Shown: positions 8,654 to 19,405, numbered from the stretch's first letter. The stretch: DNA of 64,000 nucleotides from Bacteroidota bacterium (GCA_015222055.1 JADFUR010000039.1:51142-115141); one strand, 5' to 3'. A program made the numbers and translations. Notes: generated by a model from the letters alone, not told the origin.

Positions 8654-9781
8654 ATGAAATATTACATAATAGCAGGTGAAGCGTCGGGTGATTTGCATGG
8701 TTCAAATTTAATTAAATCGTTAAAGCTGAAAGATGAAAATGCAGAAATACGTTTTTGGGGCGGCAATTTAATGAAGGCTCAGGGAGGCACTCTTATCAAG
8801 CATTATAACGAGCTTGCTTTTATGGGTTTTATCACTGTTTTGCTAAATTTAAAAACAATATTTAAAAATATTAAATTTTGTAAAAACGACATTAAAGAAT
8901 TTAATCCTGATGTAATTATTTTAATTGATTATCCGGGTTTTAATTTAAGAATAGCCGAGTTCGCTCATAATTCAGGATTTAAGGTTTATTATTATATATC
9001 GCCAAAAATTTGGGCATGGAAACAATCACGCATAAAAACAATTAAGAAATTTATCGATAAGATGTATGTGATATTTCCTTTTGAAACGGAATTTTATAAT
9101 AAGTTTAATTATAAAGTCGATTTTCAGGGTAACCCATTGGTTGATGCTTTAGAAAACAGGGAAGGAAAAAACGAGACTTTCTCTGAATTTATTTCAAAAA
9201 ATAATCTTGAAGATAAACCAATAATATCCCTTTTGGCAGGTAGCAGAAAGCAGGAAATTAAAATGATATTACCTGAAATGCTCAAAATGCTTGAGTTTTA
9301 TAATGACTATCAGTTTGTAATTGCCGGAGCACCAGGAATTAAGAAAGAATTTTATCAACAGTTTATTAAGGATGAGAAGGTAAAAATAATTTTTGATCAG
9401 ACTTATCAAATTGTTCAACAGTCAGATGCGGCATTAGTAACATCAGGAACAGCAACCCTCGAAACAGCGTTGCTTTCTACGCCTCAGGTAGTTTGTTATA
9501 AATTTAAAGGAGGGAAGTATGCTTATCTTTTAGGTGAAAAGTTTTTAAAAGTGAAATATATATCTCTTGTAAATTTGATTATGAATAATGAAGTAATAAA
9601 AGAATTGATTCAGCATAATCTAAATACTAATAATTTAAAAATTGAATTAGATAACATTTTATTTGATAAAACATATCGACAAAAAATGCTCGATAATTAT
9701 AAATCGCTAAAAAATAATATGGGTAAATCTGGAGCTTCTGACAGAGTTGCCGGATTGATTTACAAATCATTACAAAAGTGA
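8654..9781 (+). CDS. lpxB: Lipid-A-disaccharide synthase
   Basis: A 375-residue GT19 glycosyltransferase. The N-terminus YYIIAGEASGDLHGS is the LpxB signature. YISPKIWAWKQSR lies in the acceptor-binding half, LLAGSRKQEI opens the C-terminal nucleotide-binding half, and SGTATLETAL contacts the UDP-sugar. LpxB joins UDP-2,3-diacylglucosamine and lipid X to make the lipid A disaccharide at the inner face of the cytoplasmic membrane. Length and motif order are normal. A solo R6 repeat ends ten bases before the start codon, so the promoter or leader of this gene probably includes repeat sequence. Confidence 0.97.
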   Translation: MKYYIIAGEASGDLHGSNLIKSLKLKDENAEIRFWGGNLMKAQGGTLIKHYNELAFMGFITVLLNLKTIFKNIKFCKNDIKEFNPDVIILIDYPGFNLRIAEFAHNSGFKVYYYISPKIWAWKQSRIKTIKKFIDKMYVIFPFETEFYNKFNYKVDFQGNPLVDALENREGKNETFSEFISKNNLEDKPIISLLAGSRKQEIKMILPEMLKMLEFYNDYQFVIAGAPGIKKEFYQQFIKDEKVKIIFDQTYQIVQQSDAALVTSGTATLETALLSTPQVVCYKFKGGKYAYLLGEKFLKVKYISLVNLIMNNEVIKELIQHNLNTNNLKIELDNILFDKTYRQKMLDNYKSLKNNMGKSGASDRVAGLIYKSLQK

Positions 9782-9810
9782 TTTAAAATTATTTTGTTGA
9801 ATAGTAGAAT

Positions 9811-9855
9811 TTAGTTGTCATTAGTGGTCATTAGTGGTCATTGGTTTGGTGGTCA
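9811..9855. repeat. Short tandem repeat of a ~10-base unit
   Basis: About four tandem units related to ttagtggtca occur downstream of lpxB, the third and fourth separated by a slightly longer variant. The rest of the 259-base gap to the SpoIID gene holds a loose inverted pair around aatgacaa (9954) and ttgtcatt (10005) and no gene. Confidence 0.6.
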
Positions 9856-10040
9856 TTGTTCGGATTTCGTATTGGTGTAATTATTTATTCTCATAAAAAG
9901 AGTATAATTTTGAAATATTGCTTAGTAATTTTATTGACTATGCTGTAAAATTAAATGACAACAAATGGCGAGAAGCAAATAACGGTGAAGCCAATTGTCA
10001 TTAAACAAATAATTTAGACACACAAAATAGATAGACAACA

Positions 10041-11207
10041 ATGAATAAAACAATATATATCCTTTTTTCTTTTCTAATTCTGTTTAGCTATAAATCAAAA
10101 GCTCAGAATGTTTTTGTTAGCTTATATAATGATTTTGAGATTAAGACAGCAGTTATTCGACCAGTTCAAGGTAAATATGAACTAATTGCAAACGATAACA
10201 AAGTACTTAAAATAAATAAGGGGAATAATATAATTTATTTTACAGCAATAGGAGATTCTATAAGTGCATGGGATTTAGATAATCATCTGGGTATTTTTAG
10301 GAAGATTGAAATTGTTGTGAAATCAAAAAAGAATTCTTTTAGAATTCAACCGGCATATCCCGCACTTAAAGAGAGAGAATATCAAGGAGGGGTAGTTTTA
10401 ACAGCAAAAGAAAATCGTTTGCTAATTATCAATAATGTTAATTTAGATTATTATGTTGCCGGAGTTGTAGAGTCGGAGTGTGGACCAAACGCTCCGTATG
10501 AATATTATAAATCGCAGGCAATTATTTGTAGAACATATGCATTAGATCATCTCAGTAGACATATTCAAGATGGATTTCAATTGTGTGATTGTGTTCATTG
10601 TCAGGTATATAAAAATCGTTGTCGCAAGAATGACTCAATTCTTTTAGCTGTTAAAAAAACACAAAATCTTGTAATTGTAGATTCTACTTTGAGTCTTATT
10701 GCTGCTACTTTTCATTCAAATTGTGGAGGACAAACAATGAACTCAGAGGATGTGTGGAGTTCCGAAAAATCGTACCTCAAATCGGTTATTGATACCTTTT
10801 GTAACAATCAGGTTCATTCAAACTGGACGGATACAATTTCCATTAAAGATTGGATAACTTATTTAGATACAATAGGTTTTGATATTACTCAAAAAACTTT
10901 AAACAATGATAGCTTAACTTTTATTCAGAAACACAGAAAAAAATATTACAGGATTAATGGAGACTCAATTCTCTTAACCAAGATTAGAAGTGATTTTAAA
11001 TTAAAATCAACATTTTTTTCAATCTATCCTGAAAATGATTATTTAATTTTAAAAGGAACCGGATATGGTCATGGAGTAGGATTGTGCCAAGAAGGCGCTA
11101 TGCAGATGGCTAGATATGGATATTCTTATTCTAATATTATATATTTTTATTATAGAGGTGTATCAATAATAAACTTTAGAAGCAAGAAATTTGTTGATAT
11201 TAAATAA
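10041..11207 (+). CDS. Exported SpoIID/LytB-domain protein (probable denuded-glycan lytic transglycosylase)
   Basis: A signal peptide (residues 1-21, ending SKAQ) precedes a SpoIID domain in a 388-residue protein. YYVAGVVESECGPNAP aligns with the VVASEMP catalytic segment of SpoIID, which makes E146 the probable acid catalyst. QAIICRTYAL, LCDCVHCQVY, FHSNCGGQT and GYGHGVGLCQEGA are the other family blocks, including cysteines and histidines near the structural zinc site. SpoIID cleaves peptide-free glycan strands; in non-sporulating Bacteroidota the role is presumably cell-wall remodelling at division. No amidase gene is adjacent. Confidence 0.9.
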   Translation: MNKTIYILFSFLILFSYKSKAQNVFVSLYNDFEIKTAVIRPVQGKYELIANDNKVLKINKGNNIIYFTAIGDSISAWDLDNHLGIFRKIEIVVKSKKNSFRIQPAYPALKEREYQGGVVLTAKENRLLIINNVNLDYYVAGVVESECGPNAPYEYYKSQAIICRTYALDHLSRHIQDGFQLCDCVHCQVYKNRCRKNDSILLAVKKTQNLVIVDSTLSLIAATFHSNCGGQTMNSEDVWSSEKSYLKSVIDTFCNNQVHSNWTDTISIKDWITYLDTIGFDITQKTLNNDSLTFIQKHRKKYYRINGDSILLTKIRSDFKLKSTFFSIYPENDYLILKGTGYGHGVGLCQEGAMQMARYGYSYSNIIYFYYRGVSIINFRSKKFVDIK

Positions 11208-11210
11208 TTC

Positions 11211-11396
11211 TTAATCAGGAATAAATTCTTTTGCTATAATTCCTCCGGATAATAATTTTATAGGTTTATTACTTACATTTCCTACTTTATCAGCACTTGC
11301 TGTAACATATACATTATAAACGTGTGAAGCAATTTTCCAATTATCAGTATCAATTATTACACCAATGTTTTCTGCTACAACTTGATATTTCTTCAT
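11211..11396 (-). CDS. Small conserved-looking protein, unknown function
   Basis: This is a 61-residue soluble frame, convergent with the SpoIID gene and ending three bases from its stop. The composition is balanced, with no low-complexity run. It begins MKKYQVVAENIGVI and ends GGIIAKEFIPD. I have an impression of similar ~60-residue proteins with an N-terminal KYxVxAENIG and C-terminal IKEYI, but I cannot confirm this. The opposite frames here are not coding, which favours a real gene. Confidence 0.6.
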   Translation of the reverse strand: MKKYQVVAENIGVIIDTDNWKIASHVYNVYVTASADKVGNVSNKPIKLLSGGIIAKEFIPD

Positions 11397-11506
11397 GAGA
11401 ATTTTAATGAATTATTGTTTACAAAGAAGTATAATAAAAAAATTAATTCAAAGAGTTTTTTTTAAATTTTTTCACACAGTTATTAACAAATGATAATTGT
11501 TACCCC

Positions 11507-11533
11507 AACTGGTGCAAGCGTCTCGCTTGTACC
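11507..11533. repeat. Repeat family R3 (GCAAGCGTCTCGCTTGC), single arm
   Basis: aactggtgcaagcgtctcgc continuing ttgtacc is one palindromic arm of a family whose complete copies carry two such arms (13592-13668, 31417-31488, 36254-36342). It lies in the gap before the UbiD-family gene; no second arm is seen here. Confidence 0.8.
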
Positions 11534-11596
11534 TTGTACCTTGTGTTTTTTATTTTCCTTTTGTCTTCTTATCTTGTGAGATAAAAAATATAAAAA

Positions 11597-13522
11597 ATGC
11601 CATATAATAGCCTACAGCAGTTTATTAGTAAATTAGAAAAAGAAAATGAGCTTTTAAAGATAAAAACTTATGTTAATCCGGAGCTTGAAATTACAGAAAT
11701 AACCGATAGAATATCGAAGCAAAAGGGTGGGGGAAAAGCCTTATTGTTCGAAAATACTGGCACAAATTTTCCGTTGCTGATAAATTCATTAGGTTCAACA
11801 AAGCGTATCTGTTTAGCTCTTGGAGTTGACAATTTAGATGATATAGCCAATGAAATTGACAATTTATTAAAACGTTTTAGTAAACCCCAAATTGATATTA
11901 TAGATAAACTAAAATTATTATCTCAATTAAAAGAAATATCATCGTGGATGCCTAAGCTGGTTAATAAAAAAGGAGTTTGTCAGCAAGTAATTAATATGAA
12001 TCCTGATATGTTTAAGTTGCCAATTTTAAAATGTTGGCCTCACGATGGCGGTAGGTTCATCACATTACCAATGGTTCATACAAAAGACCCCATTACAGGC
12101 AGTAGAAATGTTGGGATGTATAGAGTTCAGATTTTCGAAAAAGATTTGTGTGCAATGCACTGGCACAGACATAAAACAGGAGCGGCTCATTTCGATAAAT
12201 ATAAAAATATGGGCAGAAAGATGCCTATTGCCGTTGCTTTGGGTGGCGATCCGGCTTATACTTATTCAGCAACTGCTCCAATGCCTGAAAATTTTGACGA
12301 ATACCTGCTTGCCGGCTTCCTCAGAAAAAAGCGAGTTGAGCTTGTGAAATGCATTACTCAGGATATTGAAGTGCCGGCTGATGCCGATATTGTTATTGAA
12401 GGTTATATTGACCCTGAAGAGGATTTTATTTTGGAAGGACCTTTTGGCGACCACACAGGTTTTTATTCGCTTGCTGATTATTATCCACGCCTTCATATTA
12501 CCTGCATAACTCACCGTAAAAATGCTGTTTATCCAGCTACAATTGTGGGAATTCCTTCGCAAGAAGATGCTTATATTGCTAAAGCTACCGAGCGTATTTT
12601 TTTATCGCCAATAAAAATGACACTTTTACCCGAAATTGTTGATATTGATTTACCTAAAACGGGAGTAGCTCACAATTTGACAATAGTGAAGATAAACAAA
12701 ACATTTCCCGGCCAGGCTTTTAAAGTTGCAAACTCTCTTTGGGGTGCCGGTCAAATGATGTTTAATAAAATTATGATTGTTGTTGATAAAGATGTTGATA
12801 TTCATAATTATGAGACTCTGGCAAAGCATGTTTCAAAAAATATTAATCCTCAGACTGATTTCCTTTTTAGTCGCGGACCGTTAGATATTTTAGACCATTC
12901 AGCATCAAAAATGTCGTTTGGCTCTAAACTTTGTATTGATGCAACTCACAAATTTGATGAGGAAATTATCAGTAATGTTAAAACTCAAAAAGGAAAATTT
13001 TCTTTAATTAAAGATAAGGATAAGATAGAAAAAGATATTAAAGAAATTTATAAAATTAACGATGATTTATTATCACAAAATATATCAATAGTTTTTATAT
13101 CTGTTAAAAAAGACAAAAATTTTGATTCAAAGAAATTGTCAAAACAAATATTTGAATATGAGAGTTTTAATGATGTTAAGATGATTCTGTTTGTCGATTT
13201 TTTAGTTGATTTACAAGATATTTCAACAGTGGCGTGGGTTGGTTTAAATAATATTGACCCAAAACGAGATAGCATTTCTATTGATGCAAAAAAAGAAGGA
13301 GGATTGTCTCATATTGTTTTTAATGCTACACGTAAAATAAAAAACACTGATAATTTTGAGAGAGATTGGCCAAATATTGTTGTTTCGTCTGATGAAACAA
13401 TAAAGAAGATTGATAAGATATGGGATAGTATTAATATTGGTGAATTTATTAAGTCGCCGTCGCTAAAATTTAAAAATATGGTTATTAATGATGATGCTGT
13501 TGTTAAATCAGTGAGACTATGA
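11597..13522 (+). CDS. UbiD-family (prenyl-FMN dependent) decarboxylase, menaquinone-type
   Basis: A 641-residue UbiD-superfamily enzyme. The N-terminal half holds LLFENTGTNFPLLINSLG and the metal- and flavin-binding region around RNVGMYRVQIFEKDLCAMHW. FLEGPFGDHTGFYS-like sequence (ILEGPFGDHTGFYS) is the hallmark UbiD block with catalytic glutamate and aspartate. UbiD enzymes use UbiX-made prenylated FMN to decarboxylate unsaturated or aromatic acids in quinone synthesis. In lineages without ubiquinone, the ~600-residue forms are usually assigned to menaquinone decarboxylation. No ubiX gene is in the window. The C-terminal 150 residues exceed the shorter bacterial UbiD. Confidence 0.9.
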   Translation: MPYNSLQQFISKLEKENELLKIKTYVNPELEITEITDRISKQKGGGKALLFENTGTNFPLLINSLGSTKRICLALGVDNLDDIANEIDNLLKRFSKPQIDIIDKLKLLSQLKEISSWMPKLVNKKGVCQQVINMNPDMFKLPILKCWPHDGGRFITLPMVHTKDPITGSRNVGMYRVQIFEKDLCAMHWHRHKTGAAHFDKYKNMGRKMPIAVALGGDPAYTYSATAPMPENFDEYLLAGFLRKKRVELVKCITQDIEVPADADIVIEGYIDPEEDFILEGPFGDHTGFYSLADYYPRLHITCITHRKNAVYPATIVGIPSQEDAYIAKATERIFLSPIKMTLLPEIVDIDLPKTGVAHNLTIVKINKTFPGQAFKVANSLWGAGQMMFNKIMIVVDKDVDIHNYETLAKHVSKNINPQTDFLFSRGPLDILDHSASKMSFGSKLCIDATHKFDEEIISNVKTQKGKFSLIKDKDKIEKDIKEIYKINDDLLSQNISIVFISVKKDKNFDSKKLSKQIFEYESFNDVKMILFVDFLVDLQDISTVAWVGLNNIDPKRDSISIDAKKEGGLSHIVFNATRKIKNTDNFERDWPNIVVSSDETIKKIDKIWDSINIGEFIKSPSLKFKNMVINDDAVVKSVRL

Positions 13523-13591
13523 TTTTGATTACAAAATCATATAGCCGAATTAATCCCGAGCGGTAGTCGAGGGATCTCAAGGGTTATATTC

Positions 13592-13668
13592 ACCACTGGT
13601 GCAAGCGTCTCGCTTGCACCTTATTTTTATATTTTTTTTGATAAAAGCACAAGCGAGACGCTTGTGCT
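13592..13668. repeat. Repeat family R3, complete two-arm copy
   Basis: The left arm is actggtgcaagcgtctcgct continuing tgcacc, and the right arm is gcacaagcgagacgcttgtg. Each arm is a palindrome, and the arms are also inverted relative to each other around a T-rich spacer. It lies between the convergent UbiD and dapA genes, where the hairpins could also end transcription from both sides. Confidence 0.85.
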
Positions 13669-13754
13669 ATTGACGTTTTTCGGTATTTTTTTTTATTTTA
13701 ATATCAATATTTTTATTATTAAATAGTGTATTGGAAAAACTGTTTAATAAGAAA

Positions 13755-14636
13755 TTACAATTCTTCAATTAATTTTGTTAGCAGAGAATATGTTTGTCGA
13801 TTAACTGTTGCTAAAGGCAAACGCACATTGTTTGAAATAATATTCATAATTGCAAGAGCTGCTTTCACTCCTCCAGGATTACCATCAACAAACAAAGCAT
13901 TTATTATATCAATTAATTTGTAGTGAAGATTGCTAGCTGATTTAAAATCACTTTTAAGAGCAAAATTAACCATGCTGGAAAATTCTTTTGGGAATGCATT
14001 TGCAACAACAGAAATTACACCATTTGCACCAAGAGATATCATTGGCAATGTTAATGCATCGTCACCAGATAGTACTAAGAAATTTTTTGGTTTATTTTTA
14101 ATTATTTGCATTATCTGTGGCAAATTGCCTGAAGCTTCTTTTATTGCAATAATATTATCAACTTCGTTTGCTAATTTAAGTGTTGTTTCGGCACTAATAT
14201 TAACACTTGTTCTACCCGGCACATTGTATAAAATTACAGGAACCGGACAGGCTGAAGCTATTGTTTTGTAGTGTTGAAAAAGACCTTTTTGACTCGGTTT
14301 GTTATAGTATGGTGCTACCGATAAAATTGCAGTAATGCCTTCAAAATCAGTATTTTTTATGTCGTTTCCAATTTGATGAGTATTATTGCCACCTAAGCCC
14401 AAAACAATAGGAACTCTATTGTTAACAGTTTCTTTAATGAAATCTACAACTGCAAATTTTTCTTCGTTGGTTAAAGTGGCAGCCTCGCCGGTTGTCCCTA
14501 ATGCAACAATAAAATCTACATTGTTTTTTATTATATGCTCAATTAAATTTTCAAGTGATTTAAAATCAATACTACAGTCTTTTCTAAATGGTGTTACTAT
14601 TGCGACACCTGTTCCTGTTATTTTTTTTAAAGTCAT
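13755..14636 (-). CDS. dapA: 4-hydroxy-tetrahydrodipicolinate synthase
   Basis: A 293-residue TIM-barrel lyase. K166 in IIAIKEASG forms the Schiff base with pyruvate, Y137 in VILYNVPGRT is the proton relay and GTTGE (47-51) holds the catalytic threonine. R142 of GRTSVN fits the position that binds the aspartate-semialdehyde carboxylate. The enzyme commits aspartate semialdehyde to diaminopimelate and lysine, needed for peptidoglycan. N-acetylneuraminate lyase relatives lack this pattern. It appears monocistronic, with repeat R5 behind its promoter region. Confidence 0.97.
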   Translation of the reverse strand: MTLKKITGTGVAIVTPFRKDCSIDFKSLENLIEHIIKNNVDFIVALGTTGEAATLTNEEKFAVVDFIKETVNNRVPIVLGLGGNNTHQIGNDIKNTDFEGITAILSVAPYYNKPSQKGLFQHYKTIASACPVPVILYNVPGRTSVNISAETTLKLANEVDNIIAIKEASGNLPQIMQIIKNKPKNFLVLSGDDALTLPMISLGANGVISVVANAFPKEFSSMVNFALKSDFKSASNLHYKLIDIINALFVDGNPGGVKAALAIMNIISNNVRLPLATVNRQTYSLLTKLIEEL

Positions 14637-14686
14637 GATATTAGTTATAAATTTGAAAGTTTAAAAGTTTAAAGTTTAAAAGTTGA

Positions 14687-14802
14687 GACTACTCCGAAAA
14701 CTAAAGTTATCAATTTATAGCCACTTAGCGGATTTATAAAAAATTGACGTACAAATTCATAGCTTTCGGTTTTTTTGTAAAGTTAACCGCTTAGCGGCTT
14801 TT
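14687..14802. repeat. Dispersed repeat family R5, copy a
   Basis: Begins actactccgaaaactaaagt, contains atagccacttagcgg and ends aaccgcttagcggctttt. A second copy at 28468-28580 is about 85 percent identical by eye over 115 bases. Short derivatives occur at 44761-44790 and 63911-63930. The inner CCGCTTAGCGG blocks are near-palindromes. It lies between dapA and the DUF6913-like gene. Confidence 0.85.
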
Positions 14803-14878
14803 CAAGTTAAAAAGTTATACAAATTTAATTATTATATATTTAGAGTAATTTATTGTATGTTATATAACTTTTTTAATT

Positions 14879-15430
14879 TCATTTATTATTTATCATAGAA
14901 AGATAATGTTTTATTTGTTCAATAAAAAATTCCAAATTATTATTCTCGTCAATATTTATCATAAAATCGTAATAGTTAGGTGTTTTATAAAATTTACCAA
15001 CTTTAAATTTTGCTTTTGATAAGGCATTAATAAATTTAACGGGAAAGTAATTATTATTTAAACTTAAATCAATTAATATATCAAATTCATTTTTAATAAA
15101 TTCGTCAACAATAACAGATTTTGGTTTATAAAAACAATTCAAATCGTTTAATGCGAAATAATTAAATCCGTTTTTTCTAATGTAGTTCTCTGTTTTTATT
15201 TTTTTATTGATGAATTCAACAACATAAACTTGAATATTTTTTTTTGATAAAAATTCAACAAAACTTTTAATAATTACGTTTGATTTTTGTTCATTATCAT
15301 TATAAACAATACCAATAGTTTTTGCATTTTTAAGATTAATAGGCTGTCTTGTTCTGAACGATTTTTTTAATTTTCGTTTAAGACCAAATGAAGCTATTTT
15401 AAGCTTAATTTTATTATTGAATTTTGCCAT
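14879..15430 (-). CDS. DUF6913-like conserved protein overlapping secA
   Basis: 183 residues if the ATG at 15430 is used. This start overlaps the end of secA by 17 bases and gives a natural [11 protein letters not shown] opening, whereas the frame's upstream ATG at 15475 lies deeper inside secA. A basic N-terminal helix ([15 protein letters not shown]) is followed by an alpha/beta domain with [12 protein letters not shown] and [14 protein letters not shown]. This matches my memory of the Bacteroidota-restricted DUF6913 family. No catalytic motif is evident. The overlap implies translational coupling to secA. Confidence 0.75.
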   Translation of the reverse strand: MAKFNNKIKLKIASFGLKRKLKKSFRTRQPINLKNAKTIGIVYNDNEQKSNVIIKSFVEFLSKKNIQVYVVEFINKKIKTENYIRKNGFNYFALNDLNCFYKPKSVIVDEFIKNEFDILIDLSLNNNYFPVKFINALSKAKFKVGKFYKTPNYYDFMINIDENNNLEFFIEQIKHYLSMINNK

Positions 15431-18400
15431 GGCAATTTTTATATTTTTTTCCGCTACCACAAGGGCATGGGTCATTTCTTCCTACTTTTTTTTCCGCTCT
15501 AACGGGTTGTGTTTTTTTATTTTCTTTGTTTGTGCTTGTGTCGTCAGTTCTGCTTTCTTTAAATTTGCTTAAATCAAGACGTTTACGAGTATTTGCTTCT
15601 TCAACTTCACTAGATTGACGCAAAGGGATATGACTTTTCATTAATGAAGAAGTTACATCTTTATTAATTTTATCAAGCATTGTTTTAAATAACTCGAATG
15701 ACTCAAATTTGTATATTAATAAAGGATCTTTTTGTTCGTAAGAAGCATTTTGAACAGATTGTTTTAGATCATCCAATTCTCTTAGATGCTCTTTCCAAGC
15801 GTCATCAATGTAAAGTAACGTTAAGTTTTTCTCAAACGATTTAATTGTTTCTAAACCGTTTGTTTCATACGATTTTTTTAGATTTGTAACAATTTGGAAT
15901 ATTTTGGTGCCATCAGAAACGGGTACAACAATATTCTCAAATGTTTCTGCTTTTTTCTCATATACATCTTTTATAACAGGGAAAACTTGTTTAGATATAT
16001 TTTCTTGTTTTCGTTTATATGCTTTAAGTATTGTTGCATATACGCTTTCAATTATTTCATCAGAATTTTTTTGCATGAAGAATTTTTCGTCAACAGGCGA
16101 TTCTATTGACAATAATCTTATTAGCTCTAAATTAAAATCTTCAAATTCAACATTTCCATGACAATTATTAACAATGCTATCGCAAACATCATACATCATA
16201 TTGGCAATGTCAACAGTAAGGCGTTCTCCGTATAGAGCATGTCTCCTTCGTTTGTAAATTACCTCACGTTGTGAGTTCATAACATCGTCATATTCAAGTA
16301 ATCGTTTACGAATACCAAAGTTGTTTTCTTCAACTTTTTTTTGAGCTCTTTCAATTGATTTGGAAATCATTGGGTGTTGAATTACTTCACCTTCTTTCAA
16401 ACCCATTCGGTCCATCATTTTAGCAATTCTGTCAGAACCAAATATACGCATTAAGTTATCTTCTAAAGATACAAAAAAGTGAGAAGAACCTGGGTCTCCC
16501 TGACGTGCAGCTCGACCTCTTAACTGACGGTCGACACGACGAGATTCGTGACGCTCTGTACCAACAATGGCAAGACCTCCTGCATCACGTACTTCTTTAC
16601 TTAATTTGATGTCAGTACCACGACCAGCCATATTTGTGGCAATAGTAACCATTTTTGATTGACCTGCTTGTGCAACAATCTCAGCTTCACGTTGGTGTAA
16701 TTTTGCATTTAAAACATTGTGTTTTATGCCTCGCATTTTAAGCATTCTGCTTAATAACTCAGATATTTCAACAGAGGTAGTACCTACTAAAACAGGTTGT
16801 CCATGATTTACTAAATCTACTACTTCGTTAATAACTGCATTGTATTTTTCGCGGGCTGTTTTATAAACAGAATCATGTTTGTCATCACGAATTATTGGTT
16901 TATTTGTAGGTATAACAACAACATCTAATTTATAAATATTCCAAAGCTCACCTGCTTCTGTTTCGGCTGTACCTGTCATACCTGCTAACTTCTTATACAT
17001 TCGGAAGTAGTTTTGCAGTGTAATAGTTGCAAATGTTTGAGTTGATGCTTCAACTTTAACAGATTCTTTTGATTCTATTGCTTGGTGTAAGCCGTCAGAA
17101 TATCGACGACCTTCCATAATACGACCTGTTTGCTCGTCAACAATTTTTACTTTATTTTCAATAACAACATATTCAACATCTTTTTCAAATAAAGCGTAAG
17201 CTTTAAGTAATTGATTTATGGTGTGAACGCGTTCTGATTTTACTGCATAGTCTTGTAATAAATGATCTTTTTTTGACAGTTTATCAGATTTTCCAATCTC
17301 AGAGTTTTCAATATCAGCTATTTGTCCGCCAATATCAGGTAAAATAAAAAATTCAGGGTCGTCAGTATCTCCGCTTATTAAGTCAATGCCTTTTTCTGTT
17401 AATTCAATAGAATTGAGTTTTTCTTCAATAATAAAATATAATTCATCTGTAACAAGATGCATATTTTTATTATTGTCTTGCATATAAAAATTTTCGGTTT
17501 TATGCATTAATGCTTTAATGCCTTGCTCACTCAAATATTTTATTATCGCTTTAGTTTTAGGTAAACCTTTAAAAGCTCTTAATAAAAGAAGACCGCCTTT
17601 TTCTGTATTACCTTCAGCAATTAATTTTTTAGCTTCTGCCAAAATTTGTGTTACAATATTTCGTTGAGCAGCATATAAATTTTCAACTTTAGGTTTTAAT
17701 TCGTCAAAAAGGTGAGTGTCGCCTTTAGGTACAGGACCTGAAATGATAAGTGGTGTTCTGGCATCATCAATCAACACAGAATCGACCTCATCGACAATTG
17801 AATATACATGCTCACGCTGAACTAAATCTTCAGGGTTAATTGCCATATTATCACGAAGATAGTCGAAACCAAATTCATTGTTTGTACCAAAAGTTATATC
17901 TGCCAGATATGCCTTTCTACGTGCATCTGAGTTAGGTTCGTGTCTGTCTATACAATCTACAGAGAGACCATGAAATTGATATAAAGTACCCATCCATTCA
18001 GAGTCACGTCTTGCCAGATAATCGTTAACAGTAATCATGTGTACCCCACGATGAGTCATTGCATTTAGAAATACCGGCAAAGTAGCAACCAATGTTTTAC
18101 CCTCACCTGTTGCCATCTCGGCAATTTTACCATTGTGAAGAACAATACCACCAATTAACTGTACATCGTAATGCACCATGTCCCAAGTAGTTTCATTTCC
18201 TCCTGCAAGCCATGTGTTGTAATATATAGCTTTTTCACCGTCAATATCAACAAAATCGTGATTTGCGGCAAGGTCTCTGTCAAAATCTGTGGCAGTTACA
18301 ATAATTTCTTTATTTTCTTTAAATCGCCTTGCTGTGTCTTTCATAACAGCAAATGCTTCGGGAAGTATCTGGTCTAAAATTTCTGCATATTTTTTGTCGA

Positions 18401-18692
18401 TTTCTTTATCAAGTTTATCGATTTCTGCATAAACTTTTTCCTTTTCATCTATATTAATTTCATTATTTTCAATGCTATCTTTTAAAAGAGATATTTTGCT
18501 TTTATCTTCAGCAACATAGTCTGTAATTCGATTTTTTAAGGTCTCTGTTTTTTGCCTTAACTCATCGTTAGTTATCGACTGTAGTTTTTCATATTCTTCT
18601 TTAATGAGATTAACAACAGGTATTACTTCTTTATTATCTCTTTCCGATTTATTACCAAATACTTGTGATAATATATTATTTATTATACTCAT
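15414..18692 (-). CDS. secA: Preprotein translocase ATPase SecA
   Basis: At 1092 residues it is longer than E. coli SecA (about 900), as is usual in Bacteroidota, because of extra sequence between the conserved motor blocks. [15 protein letters not shown] is Walker [17 protein letters not shown] is the DEAD-like motif, and GTDIKLS with [20 protein letters not shown] marks the second motor domain. The C-terminus ends [15 protein letters not shown], the zinc and SecB-binding tail. SecA drives post-translational export through SecYEG. The downstream DUF6913-like gene overlaps it by 17 bases. Confidence 0.98.
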   Translation of the reverse strand: MSIINNILSQVFGNKSERDNKEVIPVVNLIKEEYEKLQSITNDELRQKTETLKNRITDYVAEDKSKISLLKDSIENNEINIDEKEKVYAEIDKLDKEIDKKYAEILDQILPEAFAVMKDTARRFKENKEIIVTATDFDRDLAANHDFVDIDGEKAIYYNTWLAGGNETTWDMVHYDVQLIGGIVLHNGKIAEMATGEGKTLVATLPVFLNAMTHRGVHMITVNDYLARRDSEWMGTLYQFHGLSVDCIDRHEPNSDARRKAYLADITFGTNNEFGFDYLRDNMAINPEDLVQREHVYSIVDEVDSVLIDDARTPLIISGPVPKGDTHLFDELKPKVENLYAAQRNIVTQILAEAKKLIAEGNTEKGGLLLLRAFKGLPKTKAIIKYLSEQGIKALMHKTENFYMQDNNKNMHLVTDELYFIIEEKLNSIELTEKGIDLISGDTDDPEFFILPDIGGQIADIENSEIGKSDKLSKKDHLLQDYAVKSERVHTINQLLKAYALFEKDVEYVVIENKVKIVDEQTGRIMEGRRYSDGLHQAIESKESVKVEASTQTFATITLQNYFRMYKKLAGMTGTAETEAGELWNIYKLDVVVIPTNKPIIRDDKHDSVYKTAREKYNAVINEVVDLVNHGQPVLVGTTSVEISELLSRMLKMRGIKHNVLNAKLHQREAEIVAQAGQSKMVTIATNMAGRGTDIKLSKEVRDAGGLAIVGTERHESRRVDRQLRGRAARQGDPGSSHFFVSLEDNLMRIFGSDRIAKMMDRMGLKEGEVIQHPMISKSIERAQKKVEENNFGIRKRLLEYDDVMNSQREVIYKRRRHALYGERLTVDIANMMYDVCDSIVNNCHGNVEFEDFNLELIRLLSIESPVDEKFFMQKNSDEIIESVYATILKAYKRKQENISKQVFPVIKDVYEKKAETFENIVVPVSDGTKIFQIVTNLKKSYETNGLETIKSFEKNLTLLYIDDAWKEHLRELDDLKQSVQNASYEQKDPLLIYKFESFELFKTMLDKINKDVTSSLMKSHIPLRQSSEVEEANTRKRLDLSKFKESRTDDTSTNKENKKTQPVRAEKKVGRNDPCPCGSGKKYKNCHGKIQ

Positions 18693-18735
18693 TCGTTATT
18701 TAATTTCTTATTTTATATTTCAATATCAAAACCTA

Positions 18736-18743
18736 CAAATTTA
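18736..18743 (-). promoter_or_regulatory. Putative secA -7 promoter element
   Basis: The complement of caaattta reads TAAATTTG, matching the Bacteroidota -7 consensus TAnnTTTG, about 45 bases ahead of the secA ATG. No well-spaced TTTG is seen upstream, so support is partial. Confidence 0.4.
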
Positions 18744-18800
18744 AGATTTTTTTGCAATATATTTTATAATGTTAAATATTAATTAAACATTTTTCCAATT

Positions 18801-18920
18801 TAATTACGAATTAAAAATTAGGAATTACGAATTATTGATATTTGAATTTTTTCGGCTTTTATAATACTTGCGAATTTTAAATTTTTAATTTATCATATCG
18901 TTTATTTATTGTTAATTCGT
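18801..18920. repeat. R6 repeat flanking the RAYT pseudogene, left copy
   Basis: Starts taattacgaattaaaaatta and runs through tcggctttt-ataatactt to attgttaattcgttcat. It is a direct repeat of 19451-19554 on the other side of the broken transposase; alignment by eye shows long identical stretches (gaattatt-g-tatttgaa, ttttttcggctt, atttattg-taatt). Confidence 0.8.
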
Positions 18921-19405
18921 TCATCTGTCTGAATTAAAAAATTTATACTTTTCCCATTTTAATGGATTATCAATAATATAATCAGAAATGAAATTATACG
19001 ATTTATCATTACGAATAATGTGTTCCCAGTAATTACGTTGCCACAATTTACCATTGAATCGTTTCCAATTATGGTTTTTTACACCACGAATATATTCATT
19101 TGTTGTCATGGTTTTGAACCTACATCGGCATCGGGGATGATTTCCAATATGGCGTGAAAATGGTTTGGCATTACAATCATGGTTTGTCATTTTATATTGG
19201 AAAATTTGTTTTCCAATTTGTAATACCATTTTTTAATCATTTTACCAGCATCATTCAATATCGTTTTTTTGTTTTCAACATTCCCAAATAAATATTCCCG
19301 GTTTTGTGTGCAAATGGTTACAAAATATAATCCTGCTTGCGAATAATCGTATCCTTTTAATCGGATTGACCTGCGATGATGAATATCTGGATTGTATTTT
19401 TCCAT
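18921..19405 (-). pseudogene. REP-associated tyrosine transposase (Y1_Tnp/RAYT), broken by a stop and a frameshift
   Basis: Read from 19405, the first 72 codons (HHRRSIRLKGYDYSQAGLYF, CTQNREYLFG) are the N-terminus of a RAYT. A TGA at 19187-19189 interrupts it. The same frame then continues through MIVMPNHFHAILEI, which carries the HUH metal-binding histidines, until a second TGA at 19106-19108. A shift near 19118 restores the C-terminal part, with NEYIRGVKNHNWKRF holding a candidate catalytic tyrosine and LWQRNYWEHIIRNDKSY. Both lesions must be repaired to give a full protein of about 160 residues, so it is inactive. R6 direct repeats flank it. Confidence 0.9.

Noticed and set aside
12045..12347. 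100-codon plus-strand frame inside the UbiD gene
   Set aside because: A shadow frame; the UbiD reading frame has clear family motifs across the same bases.
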